DNA of 29,362 nucleotides, taken from contig FTLJ01000331.1 in NCBI GenBank assembly GCA_900155495.1, forward strand, positions 1 to 29,362. Reading direction: 5' to 3'. This DNA is from Porogramme epimiltina. Taxonomy: Eukaryota; Basidiomycota; Agaricomycetes; Polyporales; Polyporaceae. Shown here one piece after another: positions 21,368 through 29,362 of this stretch. Each line of letters starts with the position of its first letter. Position 1 is the stretch's first letter. The translations under genes and the position numbers were made by a program. The notes under the pieces are model-generated. The model did not search any database and was not told where the DNA came from. It saw only the letters and a list, made by a program, of their open reading frames with translations.

Positions 21368-22537
21368 CTAATTGCAAGCACCTCCGAAGAGGAAGAGTCG
21401 CTTGATGGGTTCTTCCACGAGCACTTCGACCTCGACTTCTTGCACGATGCCGTCGACGGTCCGACGTTCAATGCGCTTCTCCTTCCTCGGAGCCACACGC
21501 ATGATGGGATAACGAAAGGTCTCTGATGCGTAGCTCTGCATGCGGGCTGAAGGTAAAGTTTAATCATTAAGTCGATGTTCATCGGAAGGCGTTAGATACG
21601 CACTAGGGGATGGCCGAGAGTTTCCGATCGAGGGGGGGGCGGCGATGGAGTTGTTGCTTTCGAGTTCCGATGTGCTTGAGCTGTTGTTCATTGCCCTGGA
21701 CATGCCCGACTTGGCGCGGCGCATCTTCACGTTGGGGACGACAAGGAGGCCTTCAGCACCAGCCTTGACGAGAGAGACCTCGCGAGTTGACTTAGAGTGC
21801 GCATAGCCAGTGGGGGAGGTAGAGGCTCCGAGTGCGCGGCGGATGCCAGAGGTACGGGACGCCGATCGGCGGGAGAGAGATGCAATAAATTGGCAGCGAA
21901 GCTCTTCAGTCCTAGTATCGGGAACAGCAATCGTGTAAACCTTTGCCGTGAATGCGGGACAGTGGTCCTTGTATGGCCGATGGGGGCTCGCGACGTAAGC
22001 ACGGCGGGCAGCCTCGTCAGGTTCCGCGCTGTTGAAGTCCCGAGGCGGCGCAAAGCCGTACACGCATGCTCGCCAGGCGTTGGAGCCGTCCGTCCATCCG
22101 GGGATAGGCTTGTAGTCGTCAGCAGGGTCGGTGAAGGTAGGTATGCCCCATGAAGAGCGCTTAGGCTTCTCGGGGCAGAGAGCGGCTTGGATACGGCGAG
22201 CGGCCATAATAATGCCATTTTCCAACACGGGGGCGGTCTGCACGGCGTCCACGTTCACACTGGGCGCGAGAGGGGGGGAGGGAGGGAGGGGGCCGAAGCC
22301 GTAGATGTCGGAGAGGCGATAGTAGCACATAACATGCGCATCGGGCTTGGGGGCTGGAGTAGACAAGGTCGCGGAGATGGCGGAGATGGACGTGGGGGAG
22401 GAGAGGGATGCACGCGACTCAACAAATGCGCCACTTGACAAGCGCGCTGGGGCAGAGTGTGCAGAGCCAGTAGGAGAGGTAGAGAGCCCGGGTAGGCAGT
22501 GGTCGGAGGTACACGGCTCTGACGAACATATCTTCAT
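21368..22537 (-). CDS. Uncharacterised protein downstream of the KDZ transposase, two exons
   Basis: Exons 22537-21604 and 21546-21368 join through a 57-nt intron (GTGCGT donor, CTTCAG acceptor). The start MKICSSEPCTSDHC at 22537 is chosen because upstream residues are poor, though the frame stays open to an ATG at 22699. A motif is repeated: STSPTGSAHSAPARLSS near the N-terminus and STSPTGYAHSKSTREVS in the second half, followed in both by Ser-rich sequence. Between them a compact part reads WGIPTFTDPADDYKPIPGWT then DGSNAWRACVYGFAPPRDF. The tail ends with a dense charged strand, RKEKRIERRTVDGIVQEVEV, then LVEEPIKRLFLFGGACN and a stop. The gene runs in the same direction as the transposase, 230 bp beyond its stop. 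It could be transposon cargo or an unrelated neighbour. No family is recognised. Confidence 0.65.
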
Positions 22538-22765
22538 CGTGAACTGTGATCCCAGTGGGGGCCGTTGTAGACGACTGGCCGTACGGATCGTGACGTGGAC
22601 CCGACATATTACTAGGGCGACCAGCGCTTCGAGGTGTGCGGGAGACCTGAGCGCTTGACCTGGCGAGGGAGCGAATTCATCCACGACCTTCGGGAGCATC
22701 GAACATGGCCTGGCCGCTCAGGGGGGTTCCTGATAACGTATAATGTATTGGGTCATGAGTCAAGA

Positions 22766-25700
22766 CTATGGCTTATACTTTGCAAGGGCAGTATCAAACG
22801 ACGTCCGAGCATGTGCTGCCAGACCATCCCACATCGCAGCCTGCCTGAGGGCATACGCCTTGTGACCCTTCCCTTTGGATGATGAGATCGACCACTTTCG
22901 CCAATCTTCTGCACGTCTTCGGAAGAACAGCACTACGCAATCCATTTCCGATTTGACTATCACGCCCTCCTCCATCCAACGGGTTTTTCGGGCAAATGCA
23001 CGGAGCCAAATGGAACGGCGCACTGACTCAAAGACTTAGATGTTTTATCAGCATCAAATAGATTCGAGGACTCACGCGCCATCGACCACGGATCCTTCTC
23101 GGCATTGGAACCTGGTCTTGCACCCAGCTTCCAGATCCAAGAGGAGTGCACATTTCGAAGCCCCTGCAAAATGGGCTCGAGAATCGTAGTGTCTACCTTG
23201 AGGTCTTCCCGGGTGATCGGGAGATATGTCTCCATCAGGTTCTTGCATTCCTTCCTGCTCTGTCTGTCGGACATGTCATAGAGGGATGAGAGACACTTCC
23301 GACAGTGCATGTACATGCGGATGTGGCGAACGATGGCGGCGTTGGTGACGCGGATATCGTCGAAGGAACGAAGACGAGTACGAGTCGAAGACGCATTCCG
23401 AACCTTTGCATAATAGACGTAGGACTTGTAACTAATTCCAGCCCGAATGTTTTGTAGTGCATCGTTCATCGCGCCGATGAGAAGTGTTCGCTCCTTCTCC
23501 GCTAGATTGGTAAGTTTGTTCCCCTTCAGATACGCCCAACCGAGGGTCGACGGCATCGCGATTTTTCTCCGTTCTGGATGTGATAAATCGCTTTCGTCGA
23601 TGACAACATCGTCAACTACGGCGTCGTCGATGAGATTGTCCCATTCTTCACCGAGATCTTGTTCTGATTCGTTGTTGAAACTGATTGAAAACACAGAACC
23701 TGGCAAGAACTTTCGGGCCTCGCTGTTGAAGGTTGTTATCGCTTTGAGTAGCTTCTGCCGGGCTTGAGCGAGCTGCAATCGGGACTTGCTGTCGGCCTCG
23801 AGGCCCGTCTTCCGAGCGAGGTGTGCGACATCAAGTCTAACACAGAATAGTGCTGTAAGCAATTGCTGAAAGAAAACGTTGACTGGCGGGGGCGCATACC
23901 TCCGTTGATGCACAGCTATGCCCTTTACAAGCCAATCTGTTTGCCCTGCAGTCGTCGGCCCACCGTGGAGCTCTCCCTCCACCAATCCTGCCTGCAAGTC
24001 TTTACGTGTAGGCACTATGCACAGAGTCCAGACGATTAGTTTGTTTTGCAAAGATGTAGTAGAGGTTGTGATAAGTAGAACTCACGATCCACGTTCTGAA
24101 CATCAAATATGTCCATTTCAGCATGATTCGTCTGTCGCTTGTCCTTGAGACCCTTCACCTCCTCTTCCCACATAGCGACATTGGCTGGCCCTGACCCAGT
24201 GGAGACGCTGTTGTATGCTACCACCGCAGGAGCACGCTCCTCACAATATCTCTTCCACTTCCGTATGAGAGTATGGGCTGGTTCCACACGTCAGCTTGTA
24301 GGGTAGGGGAAAGTTGGTAAAACGTACCAATACGAGTAGTCTTCAGCCAATTTGAGTGATTCATATGATCATCAATCACCTCCCGTCTGTGCGACGACGA
24401 CATTCCACGAGTACTATCGGAGATTTTGTTCAATGCGAACCACAGCGTCTCGAGAATTTCACCGTCTTGTACCCCAGCACCGTCGATGAAGTTCGGCGAG
24501 TATCGGGCATAGCACCGCTGTATGTGACCGTGCACGTGGAACTGGCCGATGCCGAAGAAGACCTTCATCGCGTCGGGAATGGAGAGTGGGGGATTTTGGC
24601 CGAATCGTTTTCGTAGGTTGATGTAGTACTGGCAGACGATGTCGTATATCAGCAGGAGAAGGTAGAGTGCCTTGAAGAAGTTTGTTGCGCAGAAGAAGCA
24701 GTAATCCATATTTGCATATCTGGCGTGAAAGTTCAGAGTCCGTAAACAAAGGAGCCGTCGGGAAGAAACACCCACGCTTCGCCATTCTGGAAGTCAACGC
24801 ATGTGTGTGGAATGAAGCAGCCATGCCGAGAGCAAGCCGCCGCACCAATACCAGTCGAGGCCAAGTTGGCCTTCTTGAGATTGGCAGTAAGAACAGCACG
24901 ATGATCATTGCACGTGATTTTCTCTTTCTGAGATGAAACGATTGGTACGTAGGATGCTGCAGAAAATAGCTCCACTCACCGGTAGAGGGCGCTTCCCAGC
25001 CTTCTCCAGATACTCCCGGAAAGGGCCGTCGGTGACCATGAACCCATGCCCGTCAGCGAGGGGCACATCGTCGGAAGGATTTTTCATCCGACGATGCTGG
25101 GCGCTGAAGTTCCCATCTAGCACAATGGACGCCATATACTTCCAACTGCAGTACGGCGTTGTGAATAAAAGTACACATGTTTTGTTTGAATAGCAACTAC
25201 TCACTTGTCGGGATCATTCTCCCAACCGTCCGGAAGATTAATCCCCGGCTGCGGACATGCGGGGCAACGGACTGCAAGGGCGCCGGGACCAACTTCCTCC
25301 TGGCGGTGTCCAAAGCCACTCCATTTTCGCAGCGTGATGTTTCGCCATTGGCGGGATGCCCGCAATAGCGCTTTATAAGACCCCTGTATGGATATAACGG
25401 TTAAAACATTGCGAATTTGGAGTAATCGGGGGTGAGTCACGTCGGGAACTTGCAATAGCCAGAATGCAAGAAGTCGATGGGTGCCAAAGATGCGTTCGGG
25501 AAATGCACTCTCCCCAACGGCAGGCGTGGATAAGAGTGACTCACAGGCACAGTATGCGGGAAGGCGTTGTTTGTCGACCGTCGCAATTTTTGGAAGTAGC
25601 TGTGCGGCGCAGTCTTGCATTCTCGGTTGGCGAGTAGGAAGTCGTCCAAGAGTGCGAATGTGAATGCGGTGACTGGACGCTGAAAGGAAGCTGGGAAGAG

Positions 25701-26703
25701 CCCACAGTCCAGCAGTTGGAGATCTTGCGTTGGGGAACCCTCACATACACAGAAAGTGACATTTATCCTGTGAATGCCGGTGATATCGACAATGGTGAGC
25801 ATTCGGCTGTGATTGTAGGTAGGGATGTAGTCTGTTATGGGGGGCAGTGGAGGATCGTCCGAAGGCAATCCATCGGGTACACTTTCCTCAGCAACAGCTG
25901 GCTCGGTATTGTCGACAGTTTCATCGGCCCAATCTGGGTCCCCATCATCGAATTCCATTGGTATATTCTCTGCTCCTTCATCTGCCTCGTCATTCTGTGA
26001 TGCTTCGTACACCTTCTCCGCACCGCTCTGAGGGGAGTCTGGGCAAGGTAATCCACCGTGTCCGCAGTGAATATACACGCCGACCTCCCGAAGCCAAGAT
26101 GGCTGGAAGAACGATCCTTGCCACCGCTCTATCCGATGAAGGGGATGCCGGGAGTGCTCTTCTCGGCAGCATTTGGTGCAAAACGTCGGGGAGCTGATAC
26201 ATGACCGACAGCGCCATTGAACCATGTGCCCACAACTCGCCTTGTTGCTATCTTGCGGGGCCTCCCCGCTGAGGATATGCTCAAGGTACTCCTCTCGGCG
26301 ATCTAGGAACTCCCGCTGGTATTGGCTCTGTGGCTGTTGGTACAAGTTTTGATTTTAGATACTCTCAATTACTCAAGCAGAGATTTACTTTGTACGATTT
26401 AGATGACCGGCCGATAGTGACTTCATCATATGTAGGATCGTTCTGAGATCCAGAGTTGATTGCAAAATCGAGTATGGATGGCTCTATTACAGTTCCGACA
26501 GGAGCATTTGGTGGAGTCGCCCCAGCAGACCGAACAGCCCGTTTGGAAGACTCAGATTCCGCTACCCCCGGTGCTGGACGTTTGAGCGGATTGAACTGTT
26601 TTTCCTTCCATCTTGATCCACTCTTGCCATTTTTGCTCCGTGCACGGGCGAGAGTGTCTTCCCTAAAGCCGGTAACAATATCACGATCTTGCTTGGGCCC
26701 CAT
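22766..26703 (-). CDS. KDZ-superfamily transposase with CxC2 cysteine cluster, apparently intact
   Basis: KDZ (Kyakuja-Dileera-Zisupton) transposases move class II elements in fungi and other eukaryotes. Ten exons splice to 1105 codons without a stop: 26703-26389, 26333-25545, 25383-25205, 25145-24980, 24927-24776, 24719-24328, 24277-24086, 24014-23900, 23836-23076 and 23022-22766. All phases match and all introns have GT and AG. Start MGPKQDRDIVTGF (CCATGG context). The CxC2 cluster is at about residues 139-203 (SCGHMVQWRCRSC, FCTKCCREEH, HCGHGGLPC). The catalytic-type core has VLDGNF (D438), CNDHRAV, STGIGAAACSRHGCFIPH, YDIVCQYY (D560), GIGQFHVHGH and DGEILETLW (E621 or E624), then STRGMSSSHRREV. 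A long C-terminal helical part with an acidic stretch ends ALAKYKP. Length fits the family. The second intron (25544-25384) is longer than the others and could hold an extra small exon. Confidence 0.88.
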
Positions 26704-26739
26704 GGCAGGAGGACGGACAGCAATGGGTGGAATGGGAGG

Positions 26740-26890
26740 GAAAAGAACCAAGTTCTATATCGCACAATCGGGAGCTTTAGAGCGCCCATAGTGCCATAGC
26801 GAAGCCCCCTCTTTAATGGGCAATATCAAGCACTCCGGGCGCCATGTACCGTGCCATTGCACGCCATAGCGCAGCCCGATGGGCCTACAC
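26740..26890. repeat. Short-motif cluster upstream of the KDZ gene, possible element end
   Basis: Within 130 bp there are GCCCATAGTGCCATAGCG, GGCGCCATGTACCGTGCCAT and CGCCATAGCGCAGCCC, that is, repeated GCCATAG-like words. They sit between the transposase start and the carboxylesterase scrap. This is the expected place for the subterminal repeats and right end of the element. I could not find a matching inverted end on the left side. Confidence 0.45.
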
Positions 26891-26978
26891 CAGAAAAAAA
26901 GTCACCTGCTCAGAAAACAACTTTTATTTGAACTATCTACTAGTACTACCACCACCACCACCACTACTACAAGCATCA

Positions 26979-27190
26979 GGGGCGCATGGGCGGCGGAAGT
27001 GCACCCGTCTCGGACACAAGCGTGTCGTAGTCGTCCTGGCCATGCTCGATTGCGTCGACGGGGATCGGCAAGCCGGGTTGCATGAACGCGCTGCGGAAGA
27101 GGCCCTCGGAGTCACCGCCGTTCGTGAGCGGCAGGACGGCGGCGCGCCCGACGAGAGCGTAGACGGCACCGGGGAGGCCCGGCGTCCCTT
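26979..27190 (-). pseudogene. Type-B carboxylesterase/lipase fragment
   Basis: The minus strand reads LPLTNGGDSEGLFRSAFMQP then GLPIPVDAIEHGQDDYDTLV and SETGALPPPM. This is the segment just after the nucleophile region of fungal alpha/beta-hydrolase carboxylesterases, where G-x-T-E-G-L-F-R-x-A-F-M-x-S-G-S and Y-D-x-L-V-x-x-T-G-C are usual. The Ser-Gly after M is changed to Pro-Gly and the final Cys to Ala. The catalytic serine, acid and histidine regions are absent. It follows in the same orientation directly on the decayed 3' part of the regulator-like gene, so it was fused or inserted there. Confidence 0.75.
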
Positions 27191-28533
27191 TCCCGCTCCC
27201 GTTCGCGCTCCCGCGAGCCGTTGCGCGCGCCGCCGGGGGCGGCGATGCGCTCGTTGGAGCCCGTGTGCGTGAGCCGCTCGTTCGACCCTGAGCGCTTGCG
27301 CGAGAGCCCGCGCTGCGCCGCGGCGAGCGCGGATGCGCACGCACTCGGGGGCGGGTTGGCGGACACTGCTATGCCCGAGGACGCCGGGGAGTTCGGCGCG
27401 GAGGAGGCAAGCGGGGGCGACAGTAGGCGCGTGGCGGGGGTAGGCGGCAGGCACAATGGCCTGCGCGGTCGCGAAGGGGTGCACGTGGTGTGCGGCGAGC
27501 GTCGTGCAGCCATGCAGCCACTGCTGCCTCCGTAGTGGGCGTGGTGCAGGGGCTGCGCGTTCGGGGGCGTGTGCGTGAGTGCCTTGGCGTCGGAGTAGGA
27601 CGAGGGCGGGCGGGCGCCCATGTCGAGGAAGGTGTCATTCGAGCTCGGGCTGGTGATCGTGCTCGCGGGGGTCCTTGTGCCCGTGCTCTGCTGTGCTTGC
27701 GGGCAGCGGTGCGGGGACGAGGAGTTGCTAGTGGAGGCCATGACCGACACACCAGAGGGTACTGATAGGTCAGAAGAGGGGGAGGGGGAGGGGGAAGATG
27801 GAGCGGACTCTGACACAGAGGTATTTGATGGAACGGATGTATCGCCTGGCAGTACATAAGATCAGATAGCTAGGACGCCGGGGATTGAGATAGGGCAAGA
27901 CACACCTTGTGCGAGTACCGCGGCGGCGGTGCGGGTAGTGGCGCTCGTCGGGAAGGGTCTCTGTTACCCACGCAGGTGAGTGGAAGGATAACCTCTCCCG
28001 GAAGGTCTGGGAGATGTCGGGGCGGTGCGAAGGAGGGTGCATGTAGGAGGAACCGGACGAGGCGTGACTGTGGACGTCGTCTTCAAGACCATTGCTAGAG
28101 GCGGGGGACGCGTGATCGAAGGCGTTGGGGGACGAGTAATCGTTGAGCGGGGGCGTAACGGACACGGAGACGTGGGCACCGTTCATGTACATTCATCAAG
28201 GATCAAGGCGCCGCGAGAAAAGGGGACGTCGTATTCTGAAAGGTCGTACTCCTCGGTGATGGGAATACCCGAGAGGTTGTCGCGGTTGAAAGGGCCAAGA
28301 TCGCCGTCCGCGCCGCCAATTGGTGGGAGATCGGAGTAGCTGGAGTAGGGGGAATTCTGGAAGGGGCTGTTGTAGGACGGAGTGTGGGGGAAGTGGGAAG
28401 AGGAGTCCGGGAAGGCGTCGAAGTCGTATGAAGAGTGGTTGGGGGAGAGGTCGAAGACGTTTGTGTGGGGGGACGGGCCGATGCCAAAGTCTTGCTGGTC
28501 TACATGGACCGCGGGAGCGAGGAGGGTGTCCAT
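27112..28533 (-). pseudogene. Low-complexity, regulator-like gene, copy 2, with decayed 3' half
   Basis: From the ATG at 28533 (a start at 28596, MSAHIIACAPPPP, is also open) the frame reads HVDQQDFGIGPSPHTNVFDL, SYDFDAFPDSSSHFPHTPSY, SSYSDLPPIGGADGDLGPF and PITEEYDLSEYDVPF, and closes with DECT and a stop near 28186. A shifted frame continues NGAHVSVSVTPPLNDY to TFRERLSFHSP. An intron (27905-27846) leads to a Ser/Pro-rich exon with SESAPSSPSPSPSS, SNDTFLDMGARPPSSYSDAK, and QRGLSRKRSGSNERLTH, then an RE repeat where the frame is lost. Exon 1 and exon 2 are not in the same phase. The composition suggests a transcriptional regulator, but no DNA-binding domain is present. The 3' end is replaced by a carboxylesterase scrap. 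Confidence 0.6.
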
Positions 28534-28742
28534 GACCGAGTGCTTTGACGGAAGGAGCGGCGGAGGGGGTGCGCAGGCGATGATGTGGGCCGACACTAGA
28601 GTCAGCGCAGCTCTCGCGGTGCTAGCTGTGGAAGGGAGGCGGTCACGCGAGAGGAGTACTAGCAGCTAGAAGTGTGCAGAAAGAGGGAAGACGACGACGA
28701 CGAGGACGAAGAGTGGAGAGAGAGCACGCGAAGAACCAAACT

Positions 28743-28986
28743 ATCCCGCCCGCTGGGGGAGACCCGTCCCAGAGAATCTCTGAGATCAAGCGCGCGCGCA
28801 CGTGCTGAGCCAAATAGATGACGCCAATCCAGCTCACATGCTCTGACAAAACATCCGGACCAGCACCTTTCGGCGCTATGTCCTCTAAGTTATGAAGCGC
28901 CCGGGCCCGTCTTTGTTCATCCCATGATGAGCTCACGTGAGGAGTCTCGGAGATTCTCCGAGACTGTCTCCCCCAGCGGGCGGGAT
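28743..28986. mobile_element. MITE-like element, 244 bp, perfect 21-bp terminal inverted repeats
   Basis: Termini 28743-28763 and 28966-28986 are exact inverse complements (core CCCGCCCGCTGGGGGAGA). Just inside lie imperfect palindromes AGAGAATCTCTGAGA and its counterpart TCTCGGAGATTCTCCGAGA, so the inverted similarity extends to about 50 bp at each end. It has no coding frame. The inverted partner region at 4200-4280 lacks the element, which shows that it is an insertion. The outermost bases could be TA-type target sites, but no clear duplication is visible, because the flanks of the two copies have diverged. Confidence 0.85.
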
Positions 28987-28989
28987 GTT

Positions 28990-29362
28990 TTCCCCTTGCT
29001 CATGCCTTTCCCTTCTCCCGTCACCGTCCCACCATTCCCGATCTTGCTGCATGCCCCCACCCTCCTCTATATCGACTCTACTCCTCCCGTTCACGAACAC
29101 TTCAACAGTGCTCTAGACGCGATCTCAATATCTTGCGTCACTCTTTCCCACTTCGATTCGTTAAGTGTATTCCCCTTCTCCTCTTGTTCCAAGCTTATGT
29201 CATGCCTTCTACCCAACGCTCCTTCTCCTCCGATACCCCTTCGCTGTCTCTAGTACTAACCATGTTCACGCCCTCAGTGTCTCCGAATCCCCGAAGACCC
29301 ACCCCAAACCGTCCTCGGCGTCGACGATCGCATCAGATACGTCCCTCAGGTTTGATGTCTAC
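28990..29362 (+). pseudogene. 5' region of the divergent gene, copy 2 (partial, at window edge)
   Basis: The plus strand near 29215 reads TQRSFSSDTPSLSLVLTMFT then PSVSPNPRRPTPN, corresponding to TPRSFSPDIPSLSLVLTMFM on the minus strand at about 4170-4110. A 7-bp deletion near 29310 relative to copy 1 shifts the frame just before SSASTIASDTSL. About 160 bp (29040-29200) have no counterpart in copy 1. Whether this is coding or leader sequence cannot be settled, because the window ends here. Confidence 0.4.

Larger units (their letters stand above)
27867..29362 (-). repeat. Inverted segmental duplication, copy 2 (runs off the window)
   Basis: Partner of 4017-5146 in the opposite orientation. 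Homology starts at TAGCTAGGACG (27867), covers the 5' part of the minus-strand gene and the divergent promoter, and is still continuing at the last base of the window (GTCCTCGGCGTCGACGATCG matches copy 1 with one difference). The MITE-like insertion 28743-28986 is private to this copy. Confidence 0.9.

Noticed and set aside
21797..22658. Plus-strand open frames opposite the orphan gene at 21.4-22.5 kb
   Set aside because: The minus-strand reading has better splicing, composition and a repeated protein motif. The plus-strand frames have none of these.
25384..25544. An extra small exon in the second intron of the KDZ gene (AFPERIFGTHRLLAFWLLQ)
   Set aside because: The frame is open and cannot be excluded, but skipping it gives the better match to the expected FPHTVP to YKALLRASRQWRN continuity of the family.
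27221..27765. Plus-strand open frames opposite the regulator-like gene
   Set aside because: They are antisense shadows of the Ser/Pro/Arg-rich minus-strand exon.

Overview
The window looks like a transposon-rich accessory region of a filamentous basidiomycete, most likely an Agaricomycete and plausibly a member of the Polyporales. The evidence is GC-rich sequence, genes split by introns of about 50-70 nt with GTRNGT donors, a KDZ transposase with its CxC2 cysteine cluster, a decayed Plavaka-type transposase, and fragments of fungal host genes. I found no bacterial operon structure, no CRISPR array and no rRNA or complete tRNA gene. Family names come from motif recognition, not from a search.

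Layout. 1-2.5 kb: a decayed Ded1-type DEAD-box helicase copy on the minus strand, then a short tandem array in which Ded1 exon pieces are interleaved with a common leader and a 22-bp minisatellite. Related Ded1/minisatellite units recur at 6.2-6.6 kb and 10.0-10.4 kb, and a bare Ded1 scrap lies at 13.1 kb. 2.5-4.2 kb: degraded minus-strand coding-like sequence. 4.0-5.15 kb: the 5' part of a low-complexity, regulator-like gene with its divergent promoter. The same segment recurs inverted at 27.87-29.36 kb. The two inverted copies therefore bracket about 23 kb of the window. Copy 1 is joined to quinone-oxidoreductase and macrofage-activating-glycoprotein-like (MAG) scraps. Copy 2 lies about 0.8 kb from a carboxylesterase scrap and carries a MITE-like insertion in its promoter.

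7-23 kb holds the best candidates for intact but unrecognised genes: a three-exon gene for 632 aa (6994-8993, minus), a coiled-coil protein gene (11786-12535 or 12872, plus), a two-exon gene for a 165-aa protein (16105-16656, plus), a two-exon gene for a 293-aa protein with a membrane segment (19494-20442, minus) and a two-exon gene next to the KDZ element (21368-22537, minus). Between them lie diverged tandem repeats (13.74-14.3 kb and 14.73-14.98 kb), a 42-bp-arm palindrome (15875-15965) and the Plavaka remnant (17.37-18.9 kb).

22.77-26.70 kb is the most complete element: a ten-exon KDZ transposase gene that splices in silico to an uninterrupted frame of 1105 codons with the CxC2 cluster and the expected acidic residues. 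The window is best read as an island built by transposition, segmental duplication and capture or shuffling of host gene pieces, with several lineage-specific protein genes embedded in it.
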